Shown: positions 45,522-54,537 of the stretch, one piece after another | Position numbering within the stretch: position 1 is the stretch's first letter | Layout: every line of letters starts with the position of its first letter | Assembly: GCF_018613655.1 (NCBI RefSeq) | Contig: NZ_JAGGPW010000001.1 | Coordinates: 1 to 64,000, forward strand | DNA from: Planococcus sp. ISL-109 | GTDB taxonomy: Bacteria > Bacillota > Bacilli > Bacillales_A > Planococcaceae | Direction: 5' to 3' | Length of the DNA: 64,000 nucleotides | Position numbers and translations under genes: made by a program | The notes under the pieces: model-generated | Told to the model about the DNA's origin: nothing | Seen by the model: the letters and a program-made list of their open reading frames with translations, nothing else | Database searches by the model: none

Positions 45522-45820
45522 ACAACGTGAAAGAATCGACGGTTATGGATCATACACGGATGAAAGTAAACAAAACCCACCTATTCCATACACCCCGTGA
45601 GGCTGCGGTCGAAAACCAATTGATTGCACCAGACCCGAACCGCTTGAACAACAAAATGAGCGTGCACTTCGCAGCAAAAGCGATCGCCGACCGCAAGCAA
45701 GCGAAAAACGGCGGCCAAAATGAATCCAACAACATGGTCCGACGCTACAAGCGCCGTACGACGACTGCAATGAAACAGATTATCGCGGAAGTGCAGAAAA
45801 TGCATTCACACAACGTGTAA
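45518..45820 (+). CDS. Basic hypothetical protein, 100 aa
   Basis: Not recognised. The protein is hydrophilic with a basic C-terminus (NMVRRYKRRTTTAMKQIIAEV) and no membrane segment. Codon use and GC are like the backbone, not like the AT-rich operon next to it. The ATG overlaps the stop of the small upstream frame by 4 nt, and AAAGATC-like sequence is the only possible ribosome site, so coupling may be needed. A start at the internal ATG (MDHTRMKV, 45545) is possible. Confidence 0.55.
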   Translation: MNNVKESTVMDHTRMKVNKTHLFHTPREAAVENQLIAPDPNRLNNKMSVHFAAKAIADRKQAKNGGQNESNNMVRRYKRRTTTAMKQIIAEVQKMHSHNV

Positions 45821-45996
45821 CGGACCCCCGTTGCACGTTTTTTGTTCAATTTTTTGAACAACTCAATATTAAGTGTAGAACTAGAAAAAAGGACTAATGA
45901 AAAATATTGAGAAATAATATTCATATATATTCAATCGCTGTCTTCACCTCGTTCCAAGGACTTTCACTGCTCCCCTGAATATGGTTGATTGTAGGT

Positions 45997-46083
45997 AGAA
46001 CCATTGTTTTCAGCTCCTTGTGAGTGAGTGTTTCGGAAGTTCTGTGATTGGTACTTCTTATATACCCAGAAAACAATGGTTCT
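45997..46083. repeat. Perfect 15-bp inverted repeat with 57-nt loop
   Basis: AGAACCATTGTTTTC at 45997-46011 and its exact complement at 46069-46083. It lies in the 526-bp stretch between the 100-residue gene and the HAD gene, just outside the right gnd repeat. It could be the remains of a small mobile element. No coding frame is seen. Confidence 0.65.
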
Positions 46084-46128
46084 TTGTGTTGCCGTCTATC
46101 TAATATAGTAGGGGCGCGATTTTCGACA

Positions 46129-46311
46129 GCGAACCTGATCCAAGCCCAGCGAGACTATTTCGGTGCGCATACTTACCAGCGCACAGACAAACTAGGAAGC
46201 TTTCATACAGACTGGTCATCCAACTAACAAGCTCCTATTTAAATAAGCTGATCGAAAAAAAAGCGTATCGCCTCTCGAGAAACAACAGAGGCGCTACGCT
46301 TTTCTTATTTT
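46129..46311 (+). repeat. Direct repeat, right copy: gnd 3' end plus terminator
   Basis: Last ~33 codons of gnd without the rest of the gene, in frame with nothing upstream, plus the same 3' untranslated region and hairpin (46260-46303). It differs from 29773-29957 at only a few positions. It marks the right edge of the accessory island. Confidence 0.88.
46260..46303. terminator. Terminator between the gnd tail copy and the HAD gene
   Basis: AAAGCGTATCGCCTCT pairs with AGAGGCGCTACGCTTTT. It can serve both convergent transcripts. Confidence 0.85.
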
Positions 46312-46346
46312 TAAAGTTGTTGTTTCACAATCAATGGAATGCCGCT

Positions 46347-46964
46347 TTATTCAAATAGCTCCAACAACTCCTCAAACCTACGAATCGAATAGTCAAACCC
46401 GTCCACTTCCCCGAATCCATACGCCGCATAGACAAACGGAATGCCTGCCACTCCGGCTGCCTGATGATCGCCTGCTGTATCCCCAACATAGACAGCGTCT
46501 TCTAGTTGGTTTCTTTCCATGATCAGCTTGATGTTTTCCCCTTTGGACAAGCCGGTTCTCCCTGGATTTTCGAAATCAAGGAAATACTTATCCAATTTAT
46601 GATAGGCATAAAAGCTTTCGATATAGCCTTCTTGGCAATTGCTGACGATATACAAATTGTATTTCTGGGCCAGTTTTTCCAACACCGCTTCAACGCCATC
46701 GTATAATTTCCCGCCTTCTCGGCTTAAGCGCTCGTATTTCACCACAGAAAGTTGCTTCGTCAACTCTAGGTATTGTTGTTCCGGCAAATGAGGAAAGAGC
46801 TTTTCGCCGATTTCCTTTTGCTGAAGTCCCATGATGCCTTTTAAATCTTCTTTTGTGACTGTGTCCTGAATTCCATTTTTCTTCAAAACCGTATTCCACG
46901 CTCCCGCGACGACCTCACGCGGGTCCCACAGCGTTCCGTCCAAATCAAAAATAATGCTTTCCAT
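46347..46964 (-). CDS. HAD-family phosphatase (phosphoglycolate-phosphatase-like)
   Basis: 205 residues from the ATG beginning MESIIFDLDGTLWDP; AAAGGAAG lies 8-11 nt upstream, while the longer GTG frame starts within it. Nucleophile motif DLDGT, a helical C1 cap (about residues 15-90), motif II YIVSNCQEGYI, and motif III/IV YVGDTAGDHQAAGVAGI. It removes phosphate from a small metabolite; the subfamily (Gph/PgmB-like) does not fix the substrate. A 5'-truncated copy lies at 32363-32844, so the locus was partly duplicated when the island formed. Confidence 0.85.
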   Translation of the reverse strand: MESIIFDLDGTLWDPREVVAGAWNTVLKKNGIQDTVTKEDLKGIMGLQQKEIGEKLFPHLPEQQYLELTKQLSVVKYERLSREGGKLYDGVEAVLEKLAQKYNLYIVSNCQEGYIESFYAYHKLDKYFLDFENPGRTGLSKGENIKLIMERNQLEDAVYVGDTAGDHQAAGVAGIPFVYAAYGFGEVDGFDYSIRRFEELLELFE

Positions 46965-47148
46965 ATGCACCACTTCCTTTCGAAAATATGCTTTTTTACA
47001 TTATAAGGGCAAAAGGAGAAAAGGACACAGTGACTGCTCCTCCTCCCCCATCTTAAGCTTATCCATTCAGCCCCATACGCGCTTCTGCCGCGTATTCGAA
47101 CTTTCTTGTTTCTTTCACCTTTGCCAATGAACTATTTTAGCTAATCGC

Positions 47149-47186
47149 AAGAAAAGCCCGGAAAGCAATTGCTCTCCGGGCTTACT
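47149..47186 (-). terminator. Terminator of the surface-protein gene
   Basis: On the minus strand, AGCCCGGAGAGCA pairs with TGCTTTCCGGGCT and is followed by TTTCTT, right after the stop at 47191. The 180 bp before it, back to the HAD gene, hold no gene. Confidence 0.85.
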
Positions 47187-47190
47187 TTGA

Positions 47191-50100
47191 TTATTTTTTC
47201 AATGCTTCATCCAACAAAGACTTAACGCCATCCGAGACGGCGCCGGTGCCTCCGAAGATCGAGAAGCCGTCATAGTTTGCCAGTTGTCTATTGGTCGCAT
47301 CCGGAATGGCTGCCGGGCGAACGAGTAGGATCGGTGCATCGTTTTTCGCCGCGAGAACAGATCCTGCTAACGCATCCGGGAAGTTCATCCCTGTCGCGAT
47401 ATAGGCTTTATCGGTTCCGAGTGATAGCGTCGTCGCTACGACATAGCCGGTTTCGTAACGGTCTTTTCCGCCGAGGCGTGTTGGCTTCGGCAAAGCATTC
47501 AAGACTTCGTCACTCACTGCACCGGTGCTGCCGATCACGTACGTAGAGGTCGTGTTCTTCAGTGCTGCTTTTGTTTCTTCCGGCAAGCGGTCCGTACGTG
47601 TCAATAAAATCGGCACGCCGTTTTTCGCGGCATACGAAGACACGGACAATACATCCGGGAAGTTTAATCCGTTCGCCACGACCGCTTTGTCTGAGTTCAG
47701 TTTCCCTGCAATCAAAGCCGCCGTGTCGAAGCGCGTTTGTCCGCCGATTCGCTCAACGGTCAAATTCATGCGCTTTAATTCCGCTTCCACATCTGCCGAA
47801 ATCGCGCCTGATCGTCCAAGGACGATGACTTTTTTCGCACCGAGGCGCTGGATTTCTTGTTTTGTCTCAGCTGTTAAAGTTTGGGTTCTCGTTAACAGAA
47901 TCGGTGCATCTTCCTGGAATGCGAGCGGTCCGCCAGCTAATGCATCCGGGAAATCCGCAGCGGTCGCAAGGACCACCGTGTCAGCCGAATCCCATCCTTC
48001 TTGAGAAATGGCAATCGCCGTCATATAGCGGCTCGAGCCTGAAATTCGGTCAGTCACTTCTGGCCCGGCTTTTACGACAATCGTTTTCGTTGCGGCACTT
48101 TGGTTGCCTGCCGCGTCCGTTGCGGTAATCGTTATTTCCGTGCCGATTGCTTGTGGCTCGATCGCTAAAGAAAATTTACCGTTCGAAGTGGTTTTTCCTT
48201 GAACCAGTTCTTTCGTGCCTGCTTTAACGACGATATCACTGCCAGCTTCTGCTGTTCCGTTGATGCTGGTCGCTTTATGCGTCACCTTGTCGACGATTGG
48301 TGCGCTTGGCGCAGTAAGGTCTTTGACGGTAACGCTTGCGGCTTTGCTCAAGTTACCTGCTTTATCTGCAGCCGTTACAGAAAGTTTCGTTCCGGCTGTT
48401 TGTTTAGCGATCGTAACGGAGAATTTGCCGTCCGCTGCTGCTTTTGCAGAGCCGATTTCATTTGATCCAGCTTTGACGCTTACTGTAGATGCCGCTTCCG
48501 CTGTCCCCGTTACTTTAACGGATTGATCAGTTACTTGCTCCACTACAGGAGCAGCAGGGGCTACAGTATCAGCAACGGTAACCACAGTTGCTTCACTAAT
48601 ATTGCCGACTGCATCAGTAGCCGTGACAGACAGCTTGGTATCTGCTTGTTGTTTGGCTATTGCGATAGTGAATGTGCCATCTGCTTTCGTCGTCGTGGTT
48701 CCGATTTCTGTTGAACCGGCTTTGACCTGAATTGTCGAGCCAGCTTCCGCTTTCCCTGTCACTGCTTCGGATTGATCTGTGACTTGATCTACCGTTGGAG
48801 CTGCAGGTGCTGTAACATCCACTACAGTGAGCACTGTTGCTGGACTCGTGTTGCCAGCAGCGTCCGTTACTGTAACAGAAAGTTTTGTGCCTGCTGGTTG
48901 TTTTGCAATAGCAACAGTGAATGTTCCGTTTGCTTTTACAGTCGCAGAAGCGATTTCCTGAGTACCTACTTTGACACTAACAATAGCATTAGCTTCCGCT
49001 TTCCCGTTGACAGCCGTAGATTGATCTGTCACTTCATTGACAATTGGTGCGGAAGGAGCTGTCGTATCAATCACTTCTACTTCTTTTATCTCACTCGTGT
49101 TTCCAGCGGCATCAGTGGCTGTTACCTGTAATTTCAAGCCACTTTTTAGCTTGGATACGGCAATTGAATATCTTCCGTTCGAATCTACAATAGCAGAACC
49201 GATCAATTCTGTTCCTGCTTTAATAGTAATGGAAGAACCAATTTCAGCTGTGCCTGTAATACTTGTTGATACATCTGTTACAGTTTGTACAGTCGGTGCA
49301 TTTGGAGCTGTTTTATCTTTCACAATCACTTCTTTTGCCTTACTGACATTTCCGGCTGCATCGGCAGCAACTACACTTAATGTCGCCCCGGCTGGCTGCT
49401 TGTCGATTGGAATGGTAAAGTCACCAGCTGCCGTAGCATTTCCATTGCCAATAACAGCGGTGCCTTTTTTCACCGTTACTAATGCCAAAGCTTCCGCTTT
49501 TCCTGTTATATTTAAAGACTTATCTGTTACTTCATTAACAGTCGGTATACTCGGAGCTGTTTTATCTTTAACAGTTACTTGCTTTTTAGCACTAACGTTT
49601 CCGCTGTTATCGGTAGCTGTCACTTCTAACTTCGTTGCAGCCGACTGTTTTGGAATATTAACCGAGAATTTACCAGCATCGTCCGCTTCACCTTGCCCGA
49701 TTACTGCTGTTCCTCGGTAAATGGTTATAACAGCCTTTGCTTCTGCTATTCCAGTTACTTTTGTTGAAGCATCCGTCACTTCATTTACGGTTGGAAGGTC
49801 TGGAGGAGTAGCGTCTATTACCGTTATTTCTTTTGTTTCACTAACATTGCCTGAACGATCCGTCGCGCTTATCTCCAGTTTGGCACCTGCTTTTTGCTTT
49901 GGTATTTCCACTGAAAAGTTCCCATGCTCGTCAGTTGTCGTATTGGCCAATACTGTGTTTTCAGTGGAAACCGTAATTGTCGAATCTGGTTCCGCCTGAC
50001 CATAAATGATCGTATCAGAATCCGATACTGATCCGATATCTGGAGCCTTTGGAGGAGTGCCGTCCCTTACTATCAATACAGCTTGCTCTGACGAGTTATT

Positions 50101-51438
50101 GGAAGAATCTGTAGCTGTGACGGTTATACGAGTGCCTGCTTTTTGTGACGGCATGTCAAAGTAAAAATAGCCGCCTTCAAATACAGTCGTTGAGCCTAGC
50201 CAGTCACTATTTGCAAAAATATCAATAGTCGCATAAGGCTCAGCCCAACCGCTGATCACCGTAGAAACATCGTATACTTCATTCAATTCGGGCTTTTCTG
50301 GGGGGGTTCTGTCTTTTTCTTTAACTATGAAATCACCTCCGGAGAGGTCGTCCCCCCACGAATAGATGGAATTGCTCCATACGTATAGAGAATTTTTATA
50401 AACATCCTCCATCCAAACAAATTGCACTTTCCATTTTCCACTGTCCAGTCCTGTATAGTACGAAGGAAATTCCCCTTCATATACGTTTCCATAAGCATGC
50501 GTTAATGCGACGGAAACGTTATAGCCCATTGGACTGGTAAAATTGACTTTCACATTCGCCACTCCAGAAGCATCTTCCACTTCTGCAATGACCTTTAAAG
50601 ACTCTTCACTGTTTACTTCGCCTTTATCTATGGAGATGTCTTTTAGAACCGGTGCATCACCTTCGGGTTTCACAGTGAAATTACCGGAATCTAGATTTCT
50701 ATTACTGTAGTGGTCATCGTCAATGTAATGGCTAGTGTTATTACGAGAATCTTGAAGCGTAATCCCAACACATTCAAATTCCCCAATGAATAAACCTGAT
50801 GTCATAAAACTTGGAATCTGCACTTGAAAACGGTTATTCCCGGCGCTTATTGCCGGCAATTGATAATAATATCCGTTGGGCGCCTTATAGTCCACATACA
50901 CACTTTGGATATCGCTTAAATCATCATGCGCTTCAACAGTTACCGTCACATTCCCGTTTTGTAAAACGGAAGAATTATCTACATATAAATCATCCAATTC
51001 AGGTCCGGTGGTATCTGCTGAATAAGAAGTGAAGTTCCATTCATCAAATTCATATTCTCCGCCTTCTGAAAGATCAAAATATACACGCCATGATTCTTTT
51101 TTTAGTACCGTGATGTTTGCGACTGTATACTCGCCTGCAGGTGATGGAATAGTTGTCCCTTCAAATTCGCCTAAAGAATTTCGATACAGCTGAACAGCAT
51201 TATAATTTCCATTGGGCATCTTATAGGACATTTGAATATGAGTGACACTTGTACTGTCAGTTAACTTAATCTTTATCGTCTGATACTGGTTTGTTAGAAT
51301 TTTCTTTTTCTCTATTTTGATATATTCTATTGCATCCGGTGTACTCGCTTCCGTTGATGTCATTCCTAATCCTATAAAAAATAGTATTGTAAATATAAAG
51401 ACTAACCCAAACCCTTTTTTACTTTTCATGTTTGCCAT
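47191..51438 (-). CDS. Giant secreted Ig-repeat protein with CWB2 cell-wall-binding repeats
   Basis: 1415 residues from the ATG beginning MANMKSKKGFG; GGAAGGG precedes it, and the longer frame has no ribosome site. A signal peptide (GLVFIFTILFFIGLGM) is followed by about 370 residues of beta-sandwich modules (VTVTVEAHDDLSDIQSVYVD type). Nine tandem Ig-like repeats of about 82 residues follow (each starting D.TAP..P.V..VTD and containing ISATD..GN.S). Last come three cell-wall-binding type 2 repeats (RISGSSRYMTAIAIS, RIGGQTRFDTAALIA, RLGGKDRYETGYVVA, each with FPDALA/FPDVLS). CWB2 repeats bind secondary wall polymers non-covalently, so this is probably a fibrous adhesin or S-layer-like protein. 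There is no LPXTG motif. Confidence 0.9.
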   Translation of the reverse strand: MANMKSKKGFGLVFIFTILFFIGLGMTSTEASTPDAIEYIKIEKKKILTNQYQTIKIKLTDSTSVTHIQMSYKMPNGNYNAVQLYRNSLGEFEGTTIPSPAGEYTVANITVLKKESWRVYFDLSEGGEYEFDEWNFTSYSADTTGPELDDLYVDNSSVLQNGNVTVTVEAHDDLSDIQSVYVDYKAPNGYYYQLPAISAGNNRFQVQIPSFMTSGLFIGEFECVGITLQDSRNNTSHYIDDDHYSNRNLDSGNFTVKPEGDAPVLKDISIDKGEVNSEESLKVIAEVEDASGVANVKVNFTSPMGYNVSVALTHAYGNVYEGEFPSYYTGLDSGKWKVQFVWMEDVYKNSLYVWSNSIYSWGDDLSGGDFIVKEKDRTPPEKPELNEVYDVSTVISGWAEPYATIDIFANSDWLGSTTVFEGGYFYFDMPSQKAGTRITVTATDSSNNSSEQAVLIVRDGTPPKAPDIGSVSDSDTIIYGQAEPDSTITVSTENTVLANTTTDEHGNFSVEIPKQKAGAKLEISATDRSGNVSETKEITVIDATPPDLPTVNEVTDASTKVTGIAEAKAVITIYRGTAVIGQGEADDAGKFSVNIPKQSAATKLEVTATDNSGNVSAKKQVTVKDKTAPSIPTVNEVTDKSLNITGKAEALALVTVKKGTAVIGNGNATAAGDFTIPIDKQPAGATLSVVAADAAGNVSKAKEVIVKDKTAPNAPTVQTVTDVSTSITGTAEIGSSITIKAGTELIGSAIVDSNGRYSIAVSKLKSGLKLQVTATDAAGNTSEIKEVEVIDTTAPSAPIVNEVTDQSTAVNGKAEANAIVSVKVGTQEIASATVKANGTFTVAIAKQPAGTKLSVTVTDAAGNTSPATVLTVVDVTAPAAPTVDQVTDQSEAVTGKAEAGSTIQVKAGSTEIGTTTTKADGTFTIAIAKQQADTKLSVTATDAVGNISEATVVTVADTVAPAAPVVEQVTDQSVKVTGTAEAASTVSVKAGSNEIGSAKAAADGKFSVTIAKQTAGTKLSVTAADKAGNLSKAASVTVKDLTAPSAPIVDKVTHKATSINGTAEAGSDIVVKAGTKELVQGKTTSNGKFSLAIEPQAIGTEITITATDAAGNQSAATKTIVVKAGPEVTDRISGSSRYMTAIAISQEGWDSADTVVLATAADFPDALAGGPLAFQEDAPILLTRTQTLTAETKQEIQRLGAKKVIVLGRSGAISADVEAELKRMNLTVERIGGQTRFDTAALIAGKLNSDKAVVANGLNFPDVLSVSSYAAKNGVPILLTRTDRLPEETKAALKNTTSTYVIGSTGAVSDEVLNALPKPTRLGGKDRYETGYVVATTLSLGTDKAYIATGMNFPDALAGSVLAAKNDAPILLVRPAAIPDATNRQLANYDGFSIFGGTGAVSDGVKSLLDEALKK

Positions 51439-51921
51439 TGTTCCCTTCCATTCCCCGAAGCTTAATATTGTTATTACACTAAAACTTAAAAGCCGAAAAT
51501 AACTACCAATATTCCCCTGTCCATTTAACCCCATCTCTCATCTTTCAATGCAACTTCCTGAACTGAAAGTCTAAAATATATAGAAAATAGTCTTATAATT
51601 ACACGCAAAAAGTAGTATGTAATCACTAGTATTATAGTGCACAAAAGATTTATATACTAGCTAAATTTTGGTAAAAAATACATTTTATTTTTATTTATTT
51701 TCTTTATTTAACTTAATTTACAATTATCTAACAATGTCGGTTTATTTTTAACTCTTCCGCTATTTTAGTGAATCCTCTTTTCGGGAATTATCGTAGTAAC
51801 GATTCTGTTCCGAGGCGTTCACACTCGGACCTGCAATTCTTTTATCCAACTTGGACGGTGCTGCACGTTTCTGCTTCTGCGGATTCCTTTCACTTGTATC
51901 TGGAATCGACTAATCACGGGA

Positions 51922-52043
51922 TGAGTATTGCGGAACGAAAAAGCTACTTGTGCGGAGTTTTGAGCCACTAATTGCGGAGAATGAGGCCAGTGAATGCAAA
52001 GAAGAGAGCCGCCAGTTGATATTTCAACTGGCGGCTCTCTTCT
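51922..52043 (+). repeat. 120-bp hairpin-ended repeat, copy 1
   Basis: Starts TGAGTATTGCGGAACGAAAA and ends in a strong hairpin (GAAGAGAGCCGCCAGTTGA, complement at 52024-52042). The second copy, inverted, is at 53251-53371. The two flank the VanZ-family gene. Confidence 0.8.
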
Positions 52044-52061
52044 TTGCAGTAATTGTGCCAA

Positions 52062-52082
52062 AATTGTTTCTGACATAGGGAC
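52062..52082 (+). repeat. REP element, diverged copy
   Basis: TTGTTTCTGACATAGGGAC, two changes from the common form. A short AACAGGGAC follows at 52086. Confidence 0.65.
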
Positions 52083-52148
52083 AAAAACAGGGACAAACCA
52101 CAAGAAAACCATACATGGCGGTACTTTCTCTTCAGAAATCGCCGCTGA

Positions 52149-52169
52149 ATTGTTTCTGACACAGGGACA
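52149..52169 (+). repeat. REP element
   Basis: TTGTTTCTGACACAGGGAC, one change from the common form. A truncated AATTAGGGACACC follows at 52177. Confidence 0.7.
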
Positions 52170-52607
52170 CCATCAATTAGGGACACCATCAATAATTCCT
52201 AAGCTAAATAAAGATAGTTCTTACATAACGGTTCCAAGATTAACCCCCTATCAGATCCATCAAATCCATTTCAAGCAATGTCGTCCACTTTTGATCATTA
52301 TGAGAAAGCATTACCATTTCCCCCGCAAGCCTTCGAATAATTGCTATACTTATATCATAGGCACTTATACACATAAAAACCAGATCTACAGGGACTTTAG
52401 AAAACTTGCAACATAGACTGAAGAAAATGGCTTTTTCTCGCCCTTGTCTTACCTCTTGTTTGCTTTTCACGATTTTGAACCGTTCGGAAGATACCGGAAG
52501 AGCAGCTTTAAAGCAAGCCTGAATTAGCGCCTGCAACTCCAAAAGCTAGTCAGGGCAGTTGCAGAATTTTCATATATAATTAGAAGAGTTTTGAAGGGAA
52601 GAGTGCT

Positions 52608-53084
52608 TTGAAAGCTAAATACATACCGGTTATCCTGTGGGCCCTGTGCATCCTGCTGGCCACCAACACTTACAATTTCCAGTCTCTGTTATTCTCCCAA
52701 GACATCGGATTCAATATTCGTTTGTTCCCAAACCTGTCAGATCTGTTTATCATTAGCGACATCCACTTGGACAGCAAACTCTATGTATTCCAAAAAACAG
52801 GGCATGCCCTGTCTTTCGGCATTCTTTTCCTTCTGTTAGCAAAAACCATTGCCGACAACAAGAAAGCGTTCATCCTCTGCAGCCTGTTCGCCTTTTTCAC
52901 GGAATTCCTCCAACTGTTCTTTGAACGCAGCGGGCGATTATCAGATGTCTTGATTGATATCGGGGGCATTTACTTGGCTTACCGATTGACTATCTATGTA
53001 AAAGCGCAAGGTGGAGTGGCTGCAGTATTGTGGAAAACAGCGCAGAAAATAGCCGCAACTTTTGCGGATGAAAAATCGCGCTGA
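52608..53084 (+). CDS. VanZ-family membrane protein
   Basis: 158 residues, TTG start with GAAGGGA 8 nt upstream. Four hydrophobic helices. The VanZ signature is visible as KTGHALSFGILFLLL followed by FTEFLQLFFERSGRLSDVLIDIGG (the conserved E..Q...R..s..Dv..N..G pattern). VanZ proteins lower teicoplanin susceptibility in enterococci, and in other Gram-positives are linked to envelope or spore traits. Here it is a lone gene between inverted copies of a 120-bp repeat, so regulation cannot be read. The C-terminal 30 residues after the last helix are basic and non-conserved. Confidence 0.8.
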   Translation: MKAKYIPVILWALCILLATNTYNFQSLLFSQDIGFNIRLFPNLSDLFIISDIHLDSKLYVFQKTGHALSFGILFLLLAKTIADNKKAFILCSLFAFFTEFLQLFFERSGRLSDVLIDIGGIYLAYRLTIYVKAQGGVAAVLWKTAQKIAATFADEKSR

Positions 53085-53133
53085 CCGATTGAGGGGAAAA
53101 TGAATCTTTCCAGAGTGATTACAGCCATTTAAT

Positions 53134-53211
53134 AGAACCACTTGTGCCACGTTTTAGAACCACCCAGGACACAAAACAGAACCACTTGAGACATGCGAGA
53201 ACCACTTCTTT
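53134..53211 (+). repeat. Four short tandem repeats AGAACCAC at 20-22-bp period
   Basis: AGAACCACTT, AGAACCACCC, AGAACCACTT and AGAACCACTT begin at 53134, 53156, 53178 and 53198. Spaced repeats of this sort occur at the ends of IS21-type elements, so this may be a solo end left by an insertion; no transposase is nearby. Confidence 0.55.
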
Positions 53212-53250
53212 CAGTTTTGTTCATTCAGAAATGATTATAACTTCACAAAA

Positions 53251-53371
53251 GAAAGAGAGCCGACAGCGGAATTTCCGCTAGCAGCTCTCTTCTATGCATT
53301 CAGTGACACATTCTCCATAATTGTTGGCTCAAATCTCCGCACACGTGGCTTTTTCGTTCCACAATACTCAG
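53251..53371 (-). repeat. 120-bp hairpin-ended repeat, copy 2 (inverted)
   Basis: Reverse complement reads TGAGTATTGTGGAACGAAAA and ends with the GAGAGC(C/T)G hairpin, matching 51922-52043 at most positions. The rest of the 405-bp gap before the next gene contains no feature. Confidence 0.78.
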
Positions 53372-53489
53372 GAGACGTCATTTACTTTCTCAAGGGTTGT
53401 TAAGGACATTAATCCGTCAAGTCCTAGACAAATAATACCGTCAACTTTTGGACGTTTTGAAATAGCACTAACATTTCACAATACATTCC

Positions 53490-54413
53490 TCATTGAACTG
53501 ACCGATAAGCTGGAAAAAAATCAACCCGCTTATCAATATTACTTAAATTACACAGTTCTTGATAAATTCGTTCATTCCATATTTTTCTGCCGGTACATAC
53601 AGCTGCTACCAATGTTTCAATCGCCATTTTTGACTGTTTTTTTTCTTTAGGACTCCAAGCTTTTTGGAGTCCGTTTTCTTTTGCCCATAAATACAAAGCA
53701 CATTTCAACAATTTGTCTGCCTCGAAATATTGATGTTTGGAGGCTGCGGTAGACCAATGGGTGTAGACAGCGTCTTCATGAACTCGACTGCAACTCATAG
53801 CCAATACTTGGTTTTTAAAGCTAAGTTCTACCACAATATAATCATCAAAAGCATTTTCATCAATAAACTCGATGTATTGTTTCACATTCGAATGCATTTG
53901 CTTATCAGTTCGATGAACAAACTTTTGAAAATAGCTAATTGCTGATTTGCCTTCAAAAACTCGATATTCCACACCTGAATCTATTGCATTCCATAGCTTA
54001 CTCAAGTCTTCTTTGCCAATCTGATCCAAAGGCTTTGTCACATCGATGCCAAAACTATCCCTCTCATACTCTACTTCATAGCATTCTAAAAAGTCTGCTG
54101 GATGTCCGAAAGGCGCATGGAACTCTACTTGTTCAGAAACGATGTGATGCTCAAGGCAATACGCTTCAAACGCTCTTGTAAAGTCGAAAATCAAATCCCA
54201 TTTTCGATCATCATTAAACCTTACTATCGCGGGACCACCAAACCCGGACGGCGACGCTAGATCATAATATGTCTCTCCATTAACTTGAACGGAAATTTCT
54301 CGTTTTTCAAAAATATGTTGGATATGACCATGCTCATTTTGAAACTCAAATACTTCGTATTGTTTAGGCGCAGGTACTTTGAGTAAATCATTATTAAGAA
54401 AAATGCTGTTCAT
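53490..54413 (-). CDS. FemAB-like / GNAT-fold acyltransferase
   Basis: 307 residues. The segments YYDLASPSGFGGPAI, VEFHAPFGHP, and LSFKNQVLAMSCSRVHEDAVYTHWSTA followed by KLLKCALYLWAKENGLQKAWSP resemble FemAB-type tandem GNAT proteins often found in surface-glycan clusters (lipid II- or sugar-directed aminoacyl- or acyltransferases). There is no signal peptide or membrane segment. It lies 125 bp downstream of the polysaccharide operon and its terminator, on the same strand, so it is related by context but probably has its own promoter. The exact acyl donor is unknown. Confidence 0.6.
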   Translation of the reverse strand: MNSIFLNNDLLKVPAPKQYEVFEFQNEHGHIQHIFEKREISVQVNGETYYDLASPSGFGGPAIVRFNDDRKWDLIFDFTRAFEAYCLEHHIVSEQVEFHAPFGHPADFLECYEVEYERDSFGIDVTKPLDQIGKEDLSKLWNAIDSGVEYRVFEGKSAISYFQKFVHRTDKQMHSNVKQYIEFIDENAFDDYIVVELSFKNQVLAMSCSRVHEDAVYTHWSTAASKHQYFEADKLLKCALYLWAKENGLQKAWSPKEKKQSKMAIETLVAAVCTGRKIWNERIYQELCNLSNIDKRVDFFPAYRSVQ

Positions 54414-54495
54414 TATTAATCCCCACTTCCTGCTCGAATAAATATGATATCTGCATCATATAAGCGAAAGGTTAAAACCTCGTTAAAACAGAAAA

Positions 54496-54531
54496 AAGCC
54501 ACTAAATTCTCGAGAGAATTTAGTGGCTTAA
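54496..54531 (-). terminator. Terminator of the polysaccharide operon
   Basis: Perfect 16-bp stem AAGCCACTAAATTCTC with its complement and a 2-nt centre, followed on the minus strand by TTTTTT. Confidence 0.9.
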
Positions 54532-54537
54532 GTAATA

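Larger units (their letters stand above)
51439..52607. other. 1.17-kb gene-poor, repeat-rich intergenic region
   Basis: Holds the surface-protein promoter region (AT-rich, 51540-51760), one copy of the 120-bp hairpin-ended repeat, two REP elements with a partial third, and a TTG-started minus-strand 100-codon frame (52240-52542) without ribosome site that I do not trust. No other gene is visible. Confidence 0.7.

Noticed and set aside
51819-52112. Minus-strand frames containing AQVAFSFRNT-type sequence, and a similar plus-strand frame at 53321-53650
   Set aside because: They are translations of the two copies of the 120-bp intergenic repeat, so the shared peptide reflects the DNA repeat and not a protein family.
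52240-52542. Minus-strand 100-codon frame with TTG start
   Set aside because: No ribosome site, no recognisable family and a location in a repeat-rich gap. It may be a remnant, but I cannot support it as a gene.
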